DNA from: Chelativorans intermedius
GTDB lineage: Bacteria > Pseudomonadota > Alphaproteobacteria > Rhizobiales > Rhizobiaceae
DNA length: 64,000 nt
Direction: 5' to 3'
Assembly: GCF_025398255.1 (NCBI RefSeq)
Contig: NZ_JAODNW010000021.1
Coordinates: forward strand, 1-64,000
This document shows, piece after piece, positions 39,218 through 46,792 of this stretch. Position 1 is the first letter of the stretch; each line of letters begins with the position of its first letter. The notes beneath the pieces are model-generated. The model was given only the letters and a program-made list of their open reading frames with translations. It had not been told where the DNA came from and made no database searches. Both the position numbers and the translations under genes were made by a program.

Positions 39218-40372
39218 ATGACCATGTCCGACAAACTTGGAGTAGGCGTCATCGGCTGCGGCAACATCTCCGCCGCCTATATGCGGCTTGCGCCGCTGTT
39301 CCGCGGCATCGAGATGCGCGCCTGTGCCGACGCGCTCCCGCAGGCCGCCAAGGCGCGCGCCGAAGAGTTCGGCCTGCGCCAGGAGACGGTGGAGGGGCTT
39401 CTCGAAGCCGACGACATCGACATCGTCGTCAACCTGACCATACCGGCCGCCCATTACGAGGTCTCCAGAAAAGCCATCGAGGCAGGCAAGCATGTCTACT
39501 CGGAAAAGCCCTTCGTGCTCTCCGTCGAGGAAGGCAAGGCGCTTGCCGCCCTGGCACAGGAGAAGGGCGTGCGCGTGGGCTCGGCACCCGACACCTTCCT
39601 GGGCGGCGCGCATCAGCTTGCCCGTCACCTGATCGACAACGGCGCCATCGGCAAGGTGGTGAGCGGGACCTGCCACGTGATGAGCCACGGGATGGAGCAC
39701 TGGCACCCCAATCCCGATTTCTTCTTCAAGCCGGGCGCAGGGCCGGTGCTCGATGTCGGCCCCTACTATGTGACGAACCTGATCCAGCTCATCGGGCCGG
39801 TCAGGCGCGTGGCCGCCCTCGCCTCCATTCCCGCGAAGGAGCGCACCATCCTCTCGGAGCCGCGGCGTGGCGAAAAGATCAGCGTCGAGACCCCAACAAC
39901 CATCCATGCGGTGATGGAGTTCGAGAACGGCGCGATCATCACCCTTGGCGCCTCGTGGGACGTCTGGCACCATAGGCACACCAACATGGAGCTTTACGGC
40001 GAGAGGGGCTCGCTGCATGTTCCCGATCCGAACTTCTTTGGCGGCGAGCTGACGCTTACCGACGAGGCGACGGTGGCCGCGCTGCCGCAGTGGGAGCATC
40101 CGCTGGGCGTGGCCAACCAGGAAGGGCGCGACGGCAAGGGACTTGCCAACTACCGCACCGCCGGGCTCGCCGACATGGCGCTCGCCATTCTGGAGGGGCG
40201 GCCGCACCGCTGCTCGCTCGAGATGTCGCTGCATGCGGTGGACGTGATGACGTCGATCCTGAAATCGGCGGAGAGCGGCGGCTTCGTTGCGCTTTCGACC
40301 CGCTGCGAGCGCCCGGCAGCGCTCGACATCGAAGCGGCGCGCCGGCTGCTCGAGGACAGGGTGCCCACATGA
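39218..40372 (+). CDS. Gfo/Idh/MocA-family oxidoreductase (first of two)
   Basis: A 384-residue NAD(P)-dependent dehydrogenase with nucleotide-binding VGVIGCGNISAAYM at the N-terminus and catalytic-Lys motif VYSEKPFVLS near residue 95. The downstream GPVLDVGPYYVTNLIQLIGPV fits the family's substrate domain. Acts on a pyranose or polyol; which one cannot be told. A second in-frame ATG lies at 39224; AGGAAAGG favours 39218. Part of the LacI-controlled carbohydrate locus. Confidence 0.88.
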   Translation: MTMSDKLGVGVIGCGNISAAYMRLAPLFRGIEMRACADALPQAAKARAEEFGLRQETVEGLLEADDIDIVVNLTIPAAHYEVSRKAIEAGKHVYSEKPFVLSVEEGKALAALAQEKGVRVGSAPDTFLGGAHQLARHLIDNGAIGKVVSGTCHVMSHGMEHWHPNPDFFFKPGAGPVLDVGPYYVTNLIQLIGPVRRVAALASIPAKERTILSEPRRGEKISVETPTTIHAVMEFENGAIITLGASWDVWHHRHTNMELYGERGSLHVPDPNFFGGELTLTDEATVAALPQWEHPLGVANQEGRDGKGLANYRTAGLADMALAILEGRPHRCSLEMSLHAVDVMTSILKSAESGGFVALSTRCERPAALDIEAARRLLEDRVPT

Positions 40373-40420
40373 TGGATACCGCGCCATGCACGGCAAATCG
40401 TTGATCGAAAGGGAAATCGC

Positions 40421-41467
40421 ATGAACTGGATGCCCGCAGAAAACCGCTATGAGACGATGCCGTACCGGCGCTGCGGGCGCTCGGGCCTCAAGCTGCCGGC
40501 GGTCTCGCTGGGCCTGTGGCACAATTTCGGCGAGGATCGCCCGCACGAGACGAAGCGGGCGATTTGTCGCCGGGCCTTCGACCTCGGCATCACCCATTTC
40601 GACCTCGCCAACAATTATGGGCCTCCCCCGGGCGCCGCGGAGGCGGCTTTCGGCGAGATCCTGCGGCAGGACTTCGCAGGCCACCGCGACGAGCTCATCA
40701 TCTCCTCCAAGGCGGGCTACGGCATGTGGCCGGGCCCCTATGGCGAGTGGGGCAGCCGCAAATATCTGATCGCAAGCTGCGACCAGAGCCTGAAGCGGCT
40801 GGGGCTCGACTATGTGGACATCTTCTATTCCCACCGCTTCGACCCCGACACGCCGCTGGAGGAAACGATGGCGGCGCTCGACCACATCGTTCGCTCGGGC
40901 CGCGCGCTCTATGTGGGCATCTCCTCCTACAATTCCAGACGCACGCGCGAGGCGGCCGCCATCCTCAAGGAGCTCGGCACGCCCTGCCTCATCCACCAGC
41001 CCAGCTATTCCATGATCAACCGCTGGGTGGAGGAGGACGGGCTGCTCGACACGCTGGAAGAGCTGGGCATCGGCTCAATCGTCTTCTCGCCGCTGGCGCA
41101 GGGCATGCTGACAAACAAGTATCTGAACGGCATTCCCGAAGACAGCCGGGCGGCGCAGGGCAAGTCCCTGCGGCAGGAATTTCTGAACGAGAAGACCGTC
41201 GAGAACATCCGCGGCCTGAACGAGATCGCCAGACGCCGCGGCCAGAGCCTGGCGCAGATGGCGGTGGCCTGGGTGCTGCGCGGCGGCCGCGTGACCTCCG
41301 CGCTCATCGGCGCAAGCCGGCCGGAGCAGGTGGAAGACATCGTGCAGGGGCTGACCAACCTCGAATTCAGCGAACAGGAACTGGCCGAGATCGACACCTA
41401 TGCCCGCGAAGCGGACATCAACCTGTGGGCAGCCTCGGCCGAACGCAAGGGGCCGAAACGGAAATGA
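40421..41467 (+). CDS. Aldo/keto reductase, YghZ-like
   Basis: A 348-residue aldo/keto reductase closest in pattern to YghZ (L-glyceraldehyde 3-phosphate reductase, AKR14). Tetrad residues are in HFDLANNYGPPPGAAE, ISSKAGYGMWPGPYG and IFYSHRFDP. The segment MWPGPYGEWGSRKY is diagnostic of this subgroup. The ATG follows GAAAGGGAAA. Its stop overlaps the GH43 start (ATGA), so it is translated together with the glycosidase. It may reduce an aldose or reactive aldehyde from sugar breakdown. Confidence 0.9.
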   Translation: MNWMPAENRYETMPYRRCGRSGLKLPAVSLGLWHNFGEDRPHETKRAICRRAFDLGITHFDLANNYGPPPGAAEAAFGEILRQDFAGHRDELIISSKAGYGMWPGPYGEWGSRKYLIASCDQSLKRLGLDYVDIFYSHRFDPDTPLEETMAALDHIVRSGRALYVGISSYNSRRTREAAAILKELGTPCLIHQPSYSMINRWVEEDGLLDTLEELGIGSIVFSPLAQGMLTNKYLNGIPEDSRAAQGKSLRQEFLNEKTVENIRGLNEIARRRGQSLAQMAVAWVLRGGRVTSALIGASRPEQVEDIVQGLTNLEFSEQELAEIDTYAREADINLWAASAERKGPKRK

Positions 41468-43071
41468 TCGTCAATCCCATCCTGCCGGGCTTCAATCCCG
41501 ATCCCTCGATCTGCCGGGTGGGCGAGGACTACTACATCGCCACCTCCACATTCGAGTGGTATCCCGGCGTGCAGATCCACCATTCGCGCGACCTGGTGAA
41601 CTGGAAGCTGGTCAAGCGGCCGCTCGACCGGGCCAGCCAGCTCGACATGCGCGGCAACCCCGATTCCTGCGGCATCTGGGCACCCTGCCTGTCCCATGCG
41701 GACGGACGCTTCTGGCTGGTCTATACCGACGTCAAGCGCTACGACGGCAATTTCAAGGACGCGCACAATTACATCGTCACCGCGCCGGCCATCGAGGGGC
41801 CGTGGTCGGAACCGGTCTATGTCAACTCCTCGGGTTTCGATCCCTCGCTGTTCCACGACGATGACGGGCGCAAGTGGTTTCTCAACATGGTGTGGAACCA
41901 CCGCACCGAATCCATCGGCGGCAACCCCAAGAGCCCTGCCTTCGCGGGCATTCTCCTGCAGGAGTTCGACGCCCGGACCGGCCGGCTGGTGGGCGCGGCG
42001 AAGAACATCTTCCGCGGCAGCCCGCACGGGCTGGTGGAGGGGCCGCACCTCTTCAAGCGCAACGGCTGGTACTACCTGACGGTGGCCGAGGGCGGCACGG
42101 GCTATGGCCATGCGGTGACCATGGCGCGGTCGCGCAGCATCGACGGGCCCTATGAGCTGCATCCCGACACCCACCTCATCACCTCCAAGGACGCGCCGGA
42201 TGCGCCCCTGCAGCGGGCAGGCCACGGCCAGATCGTCGAGACACCGGAGGGAGCCGTCTATCACACGCATCTCACCTCCCGGCCCCTGCCCGGCACGCGG
42301 CGCTCGCCGCTCGGCCGCGAGACCGCCATCCAGAAGTGCGTGTGGAAGGAGGATGGCTGGCTCTATCTGGAGGCCGGAGGGCAGGTTCCGCAGGTGCATG
42401 TGCCTGCCCCCGTCGCCGCCGAGCCCGAGCCGCCGCAGGCTGCCGTGCATATCTTTGACGGGCGCAGCCTGCCGGAAGAATTCCAGTGGCTGCGCACGCC
42501 CTATCCCGAGCGCATCTTCACCTTCACGGGATCGGCGCTGCGCCTCATCGGCCGCGAATCCATCGGAAGCTGGTTCGAGCAGGCGCTGGTGGCGCGGCGG
42601 CAGGAGCATTTCCGCTACCGGGCGGAGACGGAAGTCGCCTTTCAGCCTACGACCTTCCAGCAGGCGGCGGGGCTGACCGCCTATTACAACCGCCACAAGT
42701 TCCACTTTCTGGCGGTGACCTGGCACGAGGAAGCGGGGCGCTCTCTCACCATTCTGAGCTGTCCCGGCGACTGGCCGGACGGGCGGCTGCGCTTTCCGCT
42801 GGAAAAGCCCGTCCCACTGCCGGCGGAGGGGCCGGTGGGGCTGGCCGTCGAGGTGCGCGAGGCGGAGCTGCAGTTCTTTTATCGCGCCGGGCACGGCGCC
42901 TGGCAGGCGGTCGGTCCGGTGCTGGACGCCAGCGTGATCTCCGACGAGGGCGGGCGCGGCGAGCACGGCTCGTTCACTGGTGCCTTCGTGGGCATGGCCT
43001 GCTTCGACACCAGCGGCAGCGCGCTGCCGGCCGATTTCAGCCGCTTCTCCTACATTCCCGAGGCGGACTGA
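41464..43071 (+). CDS. Glycoside hydrolase family 43 (beta-xylosidase/arabinosidase-like)
   Basis: A 535-residue enzyme. Residues about 1-310 form the five-bladed GH43 propeller with general base Asp13 (FNPDPSI), pKa modulator Asp126 (GFDPSLF) and general acid Glu192 (GLVEGPHLF). Residues about 325-535 are a beta-sandwich domain typical of subfamily 11 beta-xylosidases. There is no signal peptide, so it should act in the cytoplasm on short xylo- or arabino-oligosaccharides brought in by the upstream importer. Overlaps its neighbours on both sides by 4 and 1 bases. Confidence 0.93.
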   Translation: MIVNPILPGFNPDPSICRVGEDYYIATSTFEWYPGVQIHHSRDLVNWKLVKRPLDRASQLDMRGNPDSCGIWAPCLSHADGRFWLVYTDVKRYDGNFKDAHNYIVTAPAIEGPWSEPVYVNSSGFDPSLFHDDDGRKWFLNMVWNHRTESIGGNPKSPAFAGILLQEFDARTGRLVGAAKNIFRGSPHGLVEGPHLFKRNGWYYLTVAEGGTGYGHAVTMARSRSIDGPYELHPDTHLITSKDAPDAPLQRAGHGQIVETPEGAVYHTHLTSRPLPGTRRSPLGRETAIQKCVWKEDGWLYLEAGGQVPQVHVPAPVAAEPEPPQAAVHIFDGRSLPEEFQWLRTPYPERIFTFTGSALRLIGRESIGSWFEQALVARRQEHFRYRAETEVAFQPTTFQQAAGLTAYYNRHKFHFLAVTWHEEAGRSLTILSCPGDWPDGRLRFPLEKPVPLPAEGPVGLAVEVREAELQFFYRAGHGAWQAVGPVLDASVISDEGGRGEHGSFTGAFVGMACFDTSGSALPADFSRFSYIPEAD

Positions 43072-43919
43072 TGGCGAGCTTTCTGGAAATCCACGACTGC
43101 CGCACGGGCAGGAGCCGCCTCGTCCACCAGACGGCGGCGCTTATCGAAGCGCCCAACTGGTCGCCGGACGGGCGCTTTCTGATCTTCAATGGCGGCGGGC
43201 TGATCTACCGGCTCGACCTCGAAGAGGGGGCCACGCCGCAGCGCATCGACACCGGCTTTGCCGTCAACTGCAACAACGACCACGGCATCTCGCCGGACGG
43301 GCGGTGGCTGGCCATCAGCGACAAGACGGAGACCGGCAAGTCGTGCATCTACATCCTGCCCATCGAGGGCGGGGTGCCGCGCCGCGTGACGCAGAACGTG
43401 CCCTCCTGGTGGCACGGCTGGTCGCCGGACGGCAGGCGCCTTGCCTATACCGCGCTTCGCGACGGGGCCTTCGCCATCCATACGATCGGCGTGGAAGGCG
43501 GCGCGGAAACGCGGGTGAGCGACGGGACGGGCCACAATGACGGCCCCGACTACAGTCCCGACGGGCAATGGATATGGTTCAACTCCAGCCGCGGCGGCAC
43601 GATGCAGCTCTGGCGCATCCGCACCGATGGCAGCGACCTGCAGCAGATGAGCAATGACAAGCGGGTGAACTGGTTTCCCCATCCCGCGCCCGACGGGCAC
43701 TGCGTGCTCTATCTGTCCTACGCGCCCGGCGTGGAGGGCCACCCGCGCGACCACGAGGTGGAGCTGCGGCTGATGGACATGGACGGCGGCAATTGCCGCA
43801 CGGCGGTGGCGCTGTTCGGCGGTCAGGGCTCGATCAACGTGCCGTGCTGGGCGCCCGATTCGAGCGCCTTTGCCTATGTGCGTTATTCGCGCGACAGCGC
43901 ATCCGAAAAGGGAGGTTGA
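43071..43919 (+). CDS. PD40/TolB-like beta-propeller protein
   Basis: A 282-residue protein built of repeated PD40 (WD40-like) blades: the motif SPDGR or a close variant recurs ([66 protein letters not shown]). There is no signal peptide, unlike true TolB, so it is probably cytoplasmic and unrelated to the Tol-Pal system. It starts one base inside the GH43 stop codon. It may be a lyase or ligand-binding propeller (oligogalacturonate lyases share this fold), but no catalytic residues are recognised. Confidence 0.85.
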   Translation: MASFLEIHDCRTGRSRLVHQTAALIEAPNWSPDGRFLIFNGGGLIYRLDLEEGATPQRIDTGFAVNCNNDHGISPDGRWLAISDKTETGKSCIYILPIEGGVPRRVTQNVPSWWHGWSPDGRRLAYTALRDGAFAIHTIGVEGGAETRVSDGTGHNDGPDYSPDGQWIWFNSSRGGTMQLWRIRTDGSDLQQMSNDKRVNWFPHPAPDGHCVLYLSYAPGVEGHPRDHEVELRLMDMDGGNCRTAVALFGGQGSINVPCWAPDSSAFAYVRYSRDSASEKGG

Positions 43920-43921
43920 AA

Positions 43922-44980
43922 ATGCCCAAGACGATGAAGGGACCGGCCATCTTTCTGGCGCAGTTCGCCGGCGACGAGGCCCCGTTCAACACATTGCCCA
44001 ACATCGCCCGGTGGGCGGCAGGGCATGGCTACAAGGGCATCCAGATCCCCTCCTGGGACGGACGGCTGTTCGACCTGAAGAAGGCGGCGGAATCGAAAGC
44101 CTATTGCGACGAGGTGAAGGGCATCTGCGCCGAGGCCGGCGTGGAGATCACCGAGCTTTCCACGCATCTCATCGGGCAGCTCGTCGCCGTGCATCCCGCC
44201 TACGATATCCCCTTCGACGGCTTTGCGCCGGAGGCTGTGCGCAACAACCCCAGGGCGCGCCAGGAATGGGCGGTGGAGAACATGCTGTTTGCCGCCAAAG
44301 CCTCGCGCAATCTGGGGCTCGACGTGTCCGTCTCCTTCTCCGGTGCGCTGGCCTTTCCCTATCTCTATCCCTGGCCGCAGCGCCCGCAGGGGCTGATCGA
44401 AGAGGCGTTCGACGAGCTTGCCCGGCGGTGGAAGCCGATCTTCGATGCCTATGAGGAACAGGGGGTGGACGTGGCCTTCGAGCTGCATCCGGGCGAGGAC
44501 CTGTTCGACGGTGCGACCTTCGAGATGTTCCTCGACAGGGTGGGCGGCCACCGGCGCTGCACGATCAACTACGACCCCTCGCACTTCCTCCTGCAGCAGC
44601 TCGACTATCTGGCCTTCATCGACATCTATCACGAGCGCATTTCGGCCTTCCACGTGAAGGATGCGGAGTTCAACCCCGATGGGCGGCAGGGCGTCTATTC
44701 CGGCTATCAGGGCTGGGTGAACCGCGCCGGACGCTTCCGTTCGCTGGGCGACGGGCAGGTGGACTTCGTCGGCATCTTCTCCAGGCTCGCCCAGTACGAC
44801 TACGATTCCTGGGCGGTGCTGGAGTGGGAGTGCTGCCTGAAGCATCCCGAGCAGGGAGCGGCGGAGGGCGCGCCCTTCATCGCCGACCACATCATCCGCG
44901 TCACGGAGAAGGCGTTCGACGACTTCGCCGGCGGCGAAACCGACACGGGCAAGCTGAAGAAGATGCTCGGCATTTCCTGA
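43922..44980 (+). CDS. Sugar phosphate isomerase/epimerase family protein
   Basis: A 352-residue TIM-barrel protein, longer than the one at 38330. Likely metal-site segments are VAFELHPGEDLFDG, TINYDPSHFLLQQ, SAFHVKDAEF and AVLEWECCLKHPE. It starts two bases after the propeller gene (GGGAGG upstream) and is followed by a second Gfo/Idh/MocA dehydrogenase, 12 bp away. The pair again suggests oxidation plus isomerisation of one sugar. Substrate unknown. Confidence 0.88.
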   Translation: MPKTMKGPAIFLAQFAGDEAPFNTLPNIARWAAGHGYKGIQIPSWDGRLFDLKKAAESKAYCDEVKGICAEAGVEITELSTHLIGQLVAVHPAYDIPFDGFAPEAVRNNPRARQEWAVENMLFAAKASRNLGLDVSVSFSGALAFPYLYPWPQRPQGLIEEAFDELARRWKPIFDAYEEQGVDVAFELHPGEDLFDGATFEMFLDRVGGHRRCTINYDPSHFLLQQLDYLAFIDIYHERISAFHVKDAEFNPDGRQGVYSGYQGWVNRAGRFRSLGDGQVDFVGIFSRLAQYDYDSWAVLEWECCLKHPEQGAAEGAPFIADHIIRVTEKAFDDFAGGETDTGKLKKMLGIS

Positions 44981-44992
44981 AGGGAGGCAGAC

Positions 44993-46183
44993 ATGGTTTC
45001 CGCATCCACAAGCACACAAACCGCCGCGCCCATTCGCCTCGGCATGGTGGGCGGCGGCCAGGGCGCCTTCATCGGCGCCGTCCACCGCATGGCGGCGCGC
45101 CTCGACGGCCACTACACGCTGGTGGCCGGGGCGCTGTCCTCCGATCCGGAACGGGCCAAGGCATCCGCCGCCGAGCTCGGGCTCGATCCGGCGCGTTCCT
45201 ATGGCAGCTTCGAGGAGATGGCGCAGGCGGAGGCAGCGCGCGAGGACGGCATCGAGGCGGTCAGCATCGTCACGCCCAATCACGTGCACTACCCGGCGGC
45301 CAAGGTCTTTCTGGAAGCCGGCATCCACGTCATCTGCGACAAGCCGCTGACATCGAGCCTGGAAGACGCCAAGGCATTGGTGGAGGTGGCGAGGAAGAGC
45401 GGCAAGCTGTTCGTGCTGACCCACAACTATTCCGGCTATCCGATGATCCGCCAGGCGCGGCAGATGGTGCAGGAGGGCGCGCTGGGCGAGATCGTGCTCG
45501 TGCAGGCGGAATATCCGCAGGACTGGCTGGCCGAGCCCATCGAGCGGGAGGGTCAGAAGCAGGCGTCCTGGCGCACCGATCCGGCGCGTTCCGGCGCCGG
45601 CGGCGCCATCGGCGACATCGGCACCCATGCCTATCAGCTCGCCAGCTTCGTCACCGGGCTTGCCGCGGAAAGCGTGGCGGCGGATCTCGACAGTTTCGTG
45701 CCCGGCCGGCAGCTCGACGACAACGCCCATGTGATGCTGCGCTTCAAGGCGCGGGGCGGCCGGCAGGCCAAAGGCACGATCTGGGTGAGCCAGGTGGCGC
45801 CCGGCAACGAGAACGGGCTGAAGCTGCGCGTCTATGGCACCAAGGGCGGGCTGGAATGGGTGCAGGCCGATCCCAACTATCTGTGGTACACCCCGCTGGG
45901 CGAGCCGAAACGGCTGATCACCCGCGGCGGGGCGGGCGCCAACGCAGCGGCAAGCGCCGTCACCCGCATTCCCGGCGGGCATCCGGAGGGCTATCTCGAA
46001 GCCTTTGCCACGCTCTACACCGAAGCGGCGCAGGCCATCCGCGCGATGCGCGACGGCAGCACGCTGCCCGAGGGGCTTGTTCTGCCCACGGCGGAGGACG
46101 GGCTGGCCGGAATGCGCTTTATCCAGGCCTGCGTCACCTCCTCGCGCAACGATGCGGCCTGGACGCGGCTCGACACACTGTAG
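44993..46183 (+). CDS. Gfo/Idh/MocA-family oxidoreductase (second of two)
   Basis: A 396-residue NAD(P)-dependent dehydrogenase with LGMVGGGQGAFIGAVHRMAARLDG near the N-terminus and catalytic-Lys motif VICDKPLTSSLEDAK near residue 120. The segment GGAIGDIGTHAYQLASFVTGL is typical of the family's catalytic His/Asp region. GGGAGG precedes the ATG. It ends the carbohydrate operon; a dispersed repeat and the convergent stress-protein gene follow. Confidence 0.9.
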   Translation: MVSASTSTQTAAPIRLGMVGGGQGAFIGAVHRMAARLDGHYTLVAGALSSDPERAKASAAELGLDPARSYGSFEEMAQAEAAREDGIEAVSIVTPNHVHYPAAKVFLEAGIHVICDKPLTSSLEDAKALVEVARKSGKLFVLTHNYSGYPMIRQARQMVQEGALGEIVLVQAEYPQDWLAEPIEREGQKQASWRTDPARSGAGGAIGDIGTHAYQLASFVTGLAAESVAADLDSFVPGRQLDDNAHVMLRFKARGGRQAKGTIWVSQVAPGNENGLKLRVYGTKGGLEWVQADPNYLWYTPLGEPKRLITRGGAGANAAASAVTRIPGGHPEGYLEAFATLYTEAAQAIRAMRDGSTLPEGLVLPTAEDGLAGMRFIQACVTSSRNDAAWTRLDTL

Positions 46184-46259
46184 GACGCAACGCACGGGCA
46201 CCCTGCCGGCGGCGGGCGCAGGCAGCGCCGCAGCCGCCGGCGTGGCCCGGAAAAGGCTA

Positions 46260-46359
46260 CAGCATTTTGCAGCCAGATGGAATCATCTGTCTGCAAAATG
46301 CCGCAAAAACAAATAGATGGACCGGATCAGCGTTTCATTGAAACGATGAACCGGTCTAG
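46260..46359. repeat. Dispersed two-hairpin intergenic repeat, copy 2
   Basis: About 100 bp matching 8096-8198. This copy is better preserved: hairpin one has an 11-bp outer stem GCATTTTGCAG (46262-46272) / CTGCAAAATGC (46291-46301) and inner CAGATG-GAAT-CATCTG. Hairpin two has GACCGG (46320-46325) / CCGGTC (46351-46356) around CGTTTCA-T-TGAAACG. Its terminal CTAG supplies the TAG stop codon of the universal stress protein gene. Like copy 1 it lies between convergent genes. Confidence 0.85.
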
Positions 46360-46781
46360 CGCACCACCAGAACCGAGATCGCGGCGTGGCGGACGACGCG
46401 GGCGGCATTGGGGCCGATCAGATAGTCCTGCGGGCCCGGCCGCATGGCCGACAGCACGATGAGATCGGCCTTGACGACCTCCGCATAGTGCAGAATTTCG
46501 CGATAGATCGACCCGTGGCCGACGATGTGGCGGTGCTTCACGTCGGCGGGAATGTGCTTCTTGGTAAACTCGTGCAGTTCCTTGTTGGCGTGGTCGAGGG
46601 CCTGCTTCTCGTGCTCCTTGGGGAAGAAGCCGCCGACGATGGACATGCCGTAATCGGGCACCACGGTCATGACGTGCAAGCGGCTGCCAAAGGTGCGGGC
46701 ATAGTCCACTGCCGTCTCCAGCGTGCGCAGCTCGCTGTCGGCATGGCCCAGATCAATGGAAACGAGGATGTCCTTGTACAT
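46356..46781 (-). CDS. Universal stress protein (UspF/UspG-like)
   Basis: A 141-residue UspA-superfamily protein: N-terminal MYKDILVSIDLGHADSELR, C-terminal LIVLSAMRPGPQDYLIGPNAARVVRHAAISVLVVR, in short RPGPQDYLIGPNA, the nucleotide-binding loop of the UspF/UspG type. It lies 11 bp after the TRAP permease on the same strand. Usp proteins paired with TRAP transporters are known (TeaD with TeaABC), where they bind ATP and regulate uptake. The ATG at 46781 has GAGGAG 8 nt upstream. Confidence 0.92.
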   Translation of the reverse strand: MYKDILVSIDLGHADSELRTLETAVDYARTFGSRLHVMTVVPDYGMSIVGGFFPKEHEKQALDHANKELHEFTKKHIPADVKHRHIVGHGSIYREILHYAEVVKADLIVLSAMRPGPQDYLIGPNAARVVRHAAISVLVVR

Positions 46782-46792
46782 TCCCTCTCTCC

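Noticed and set aside
43071-43919. Tol-Pal system component
   Set aside because: SPDG blades resemble TolB, but there is no signal peptide and no tol-pal gene nearby.
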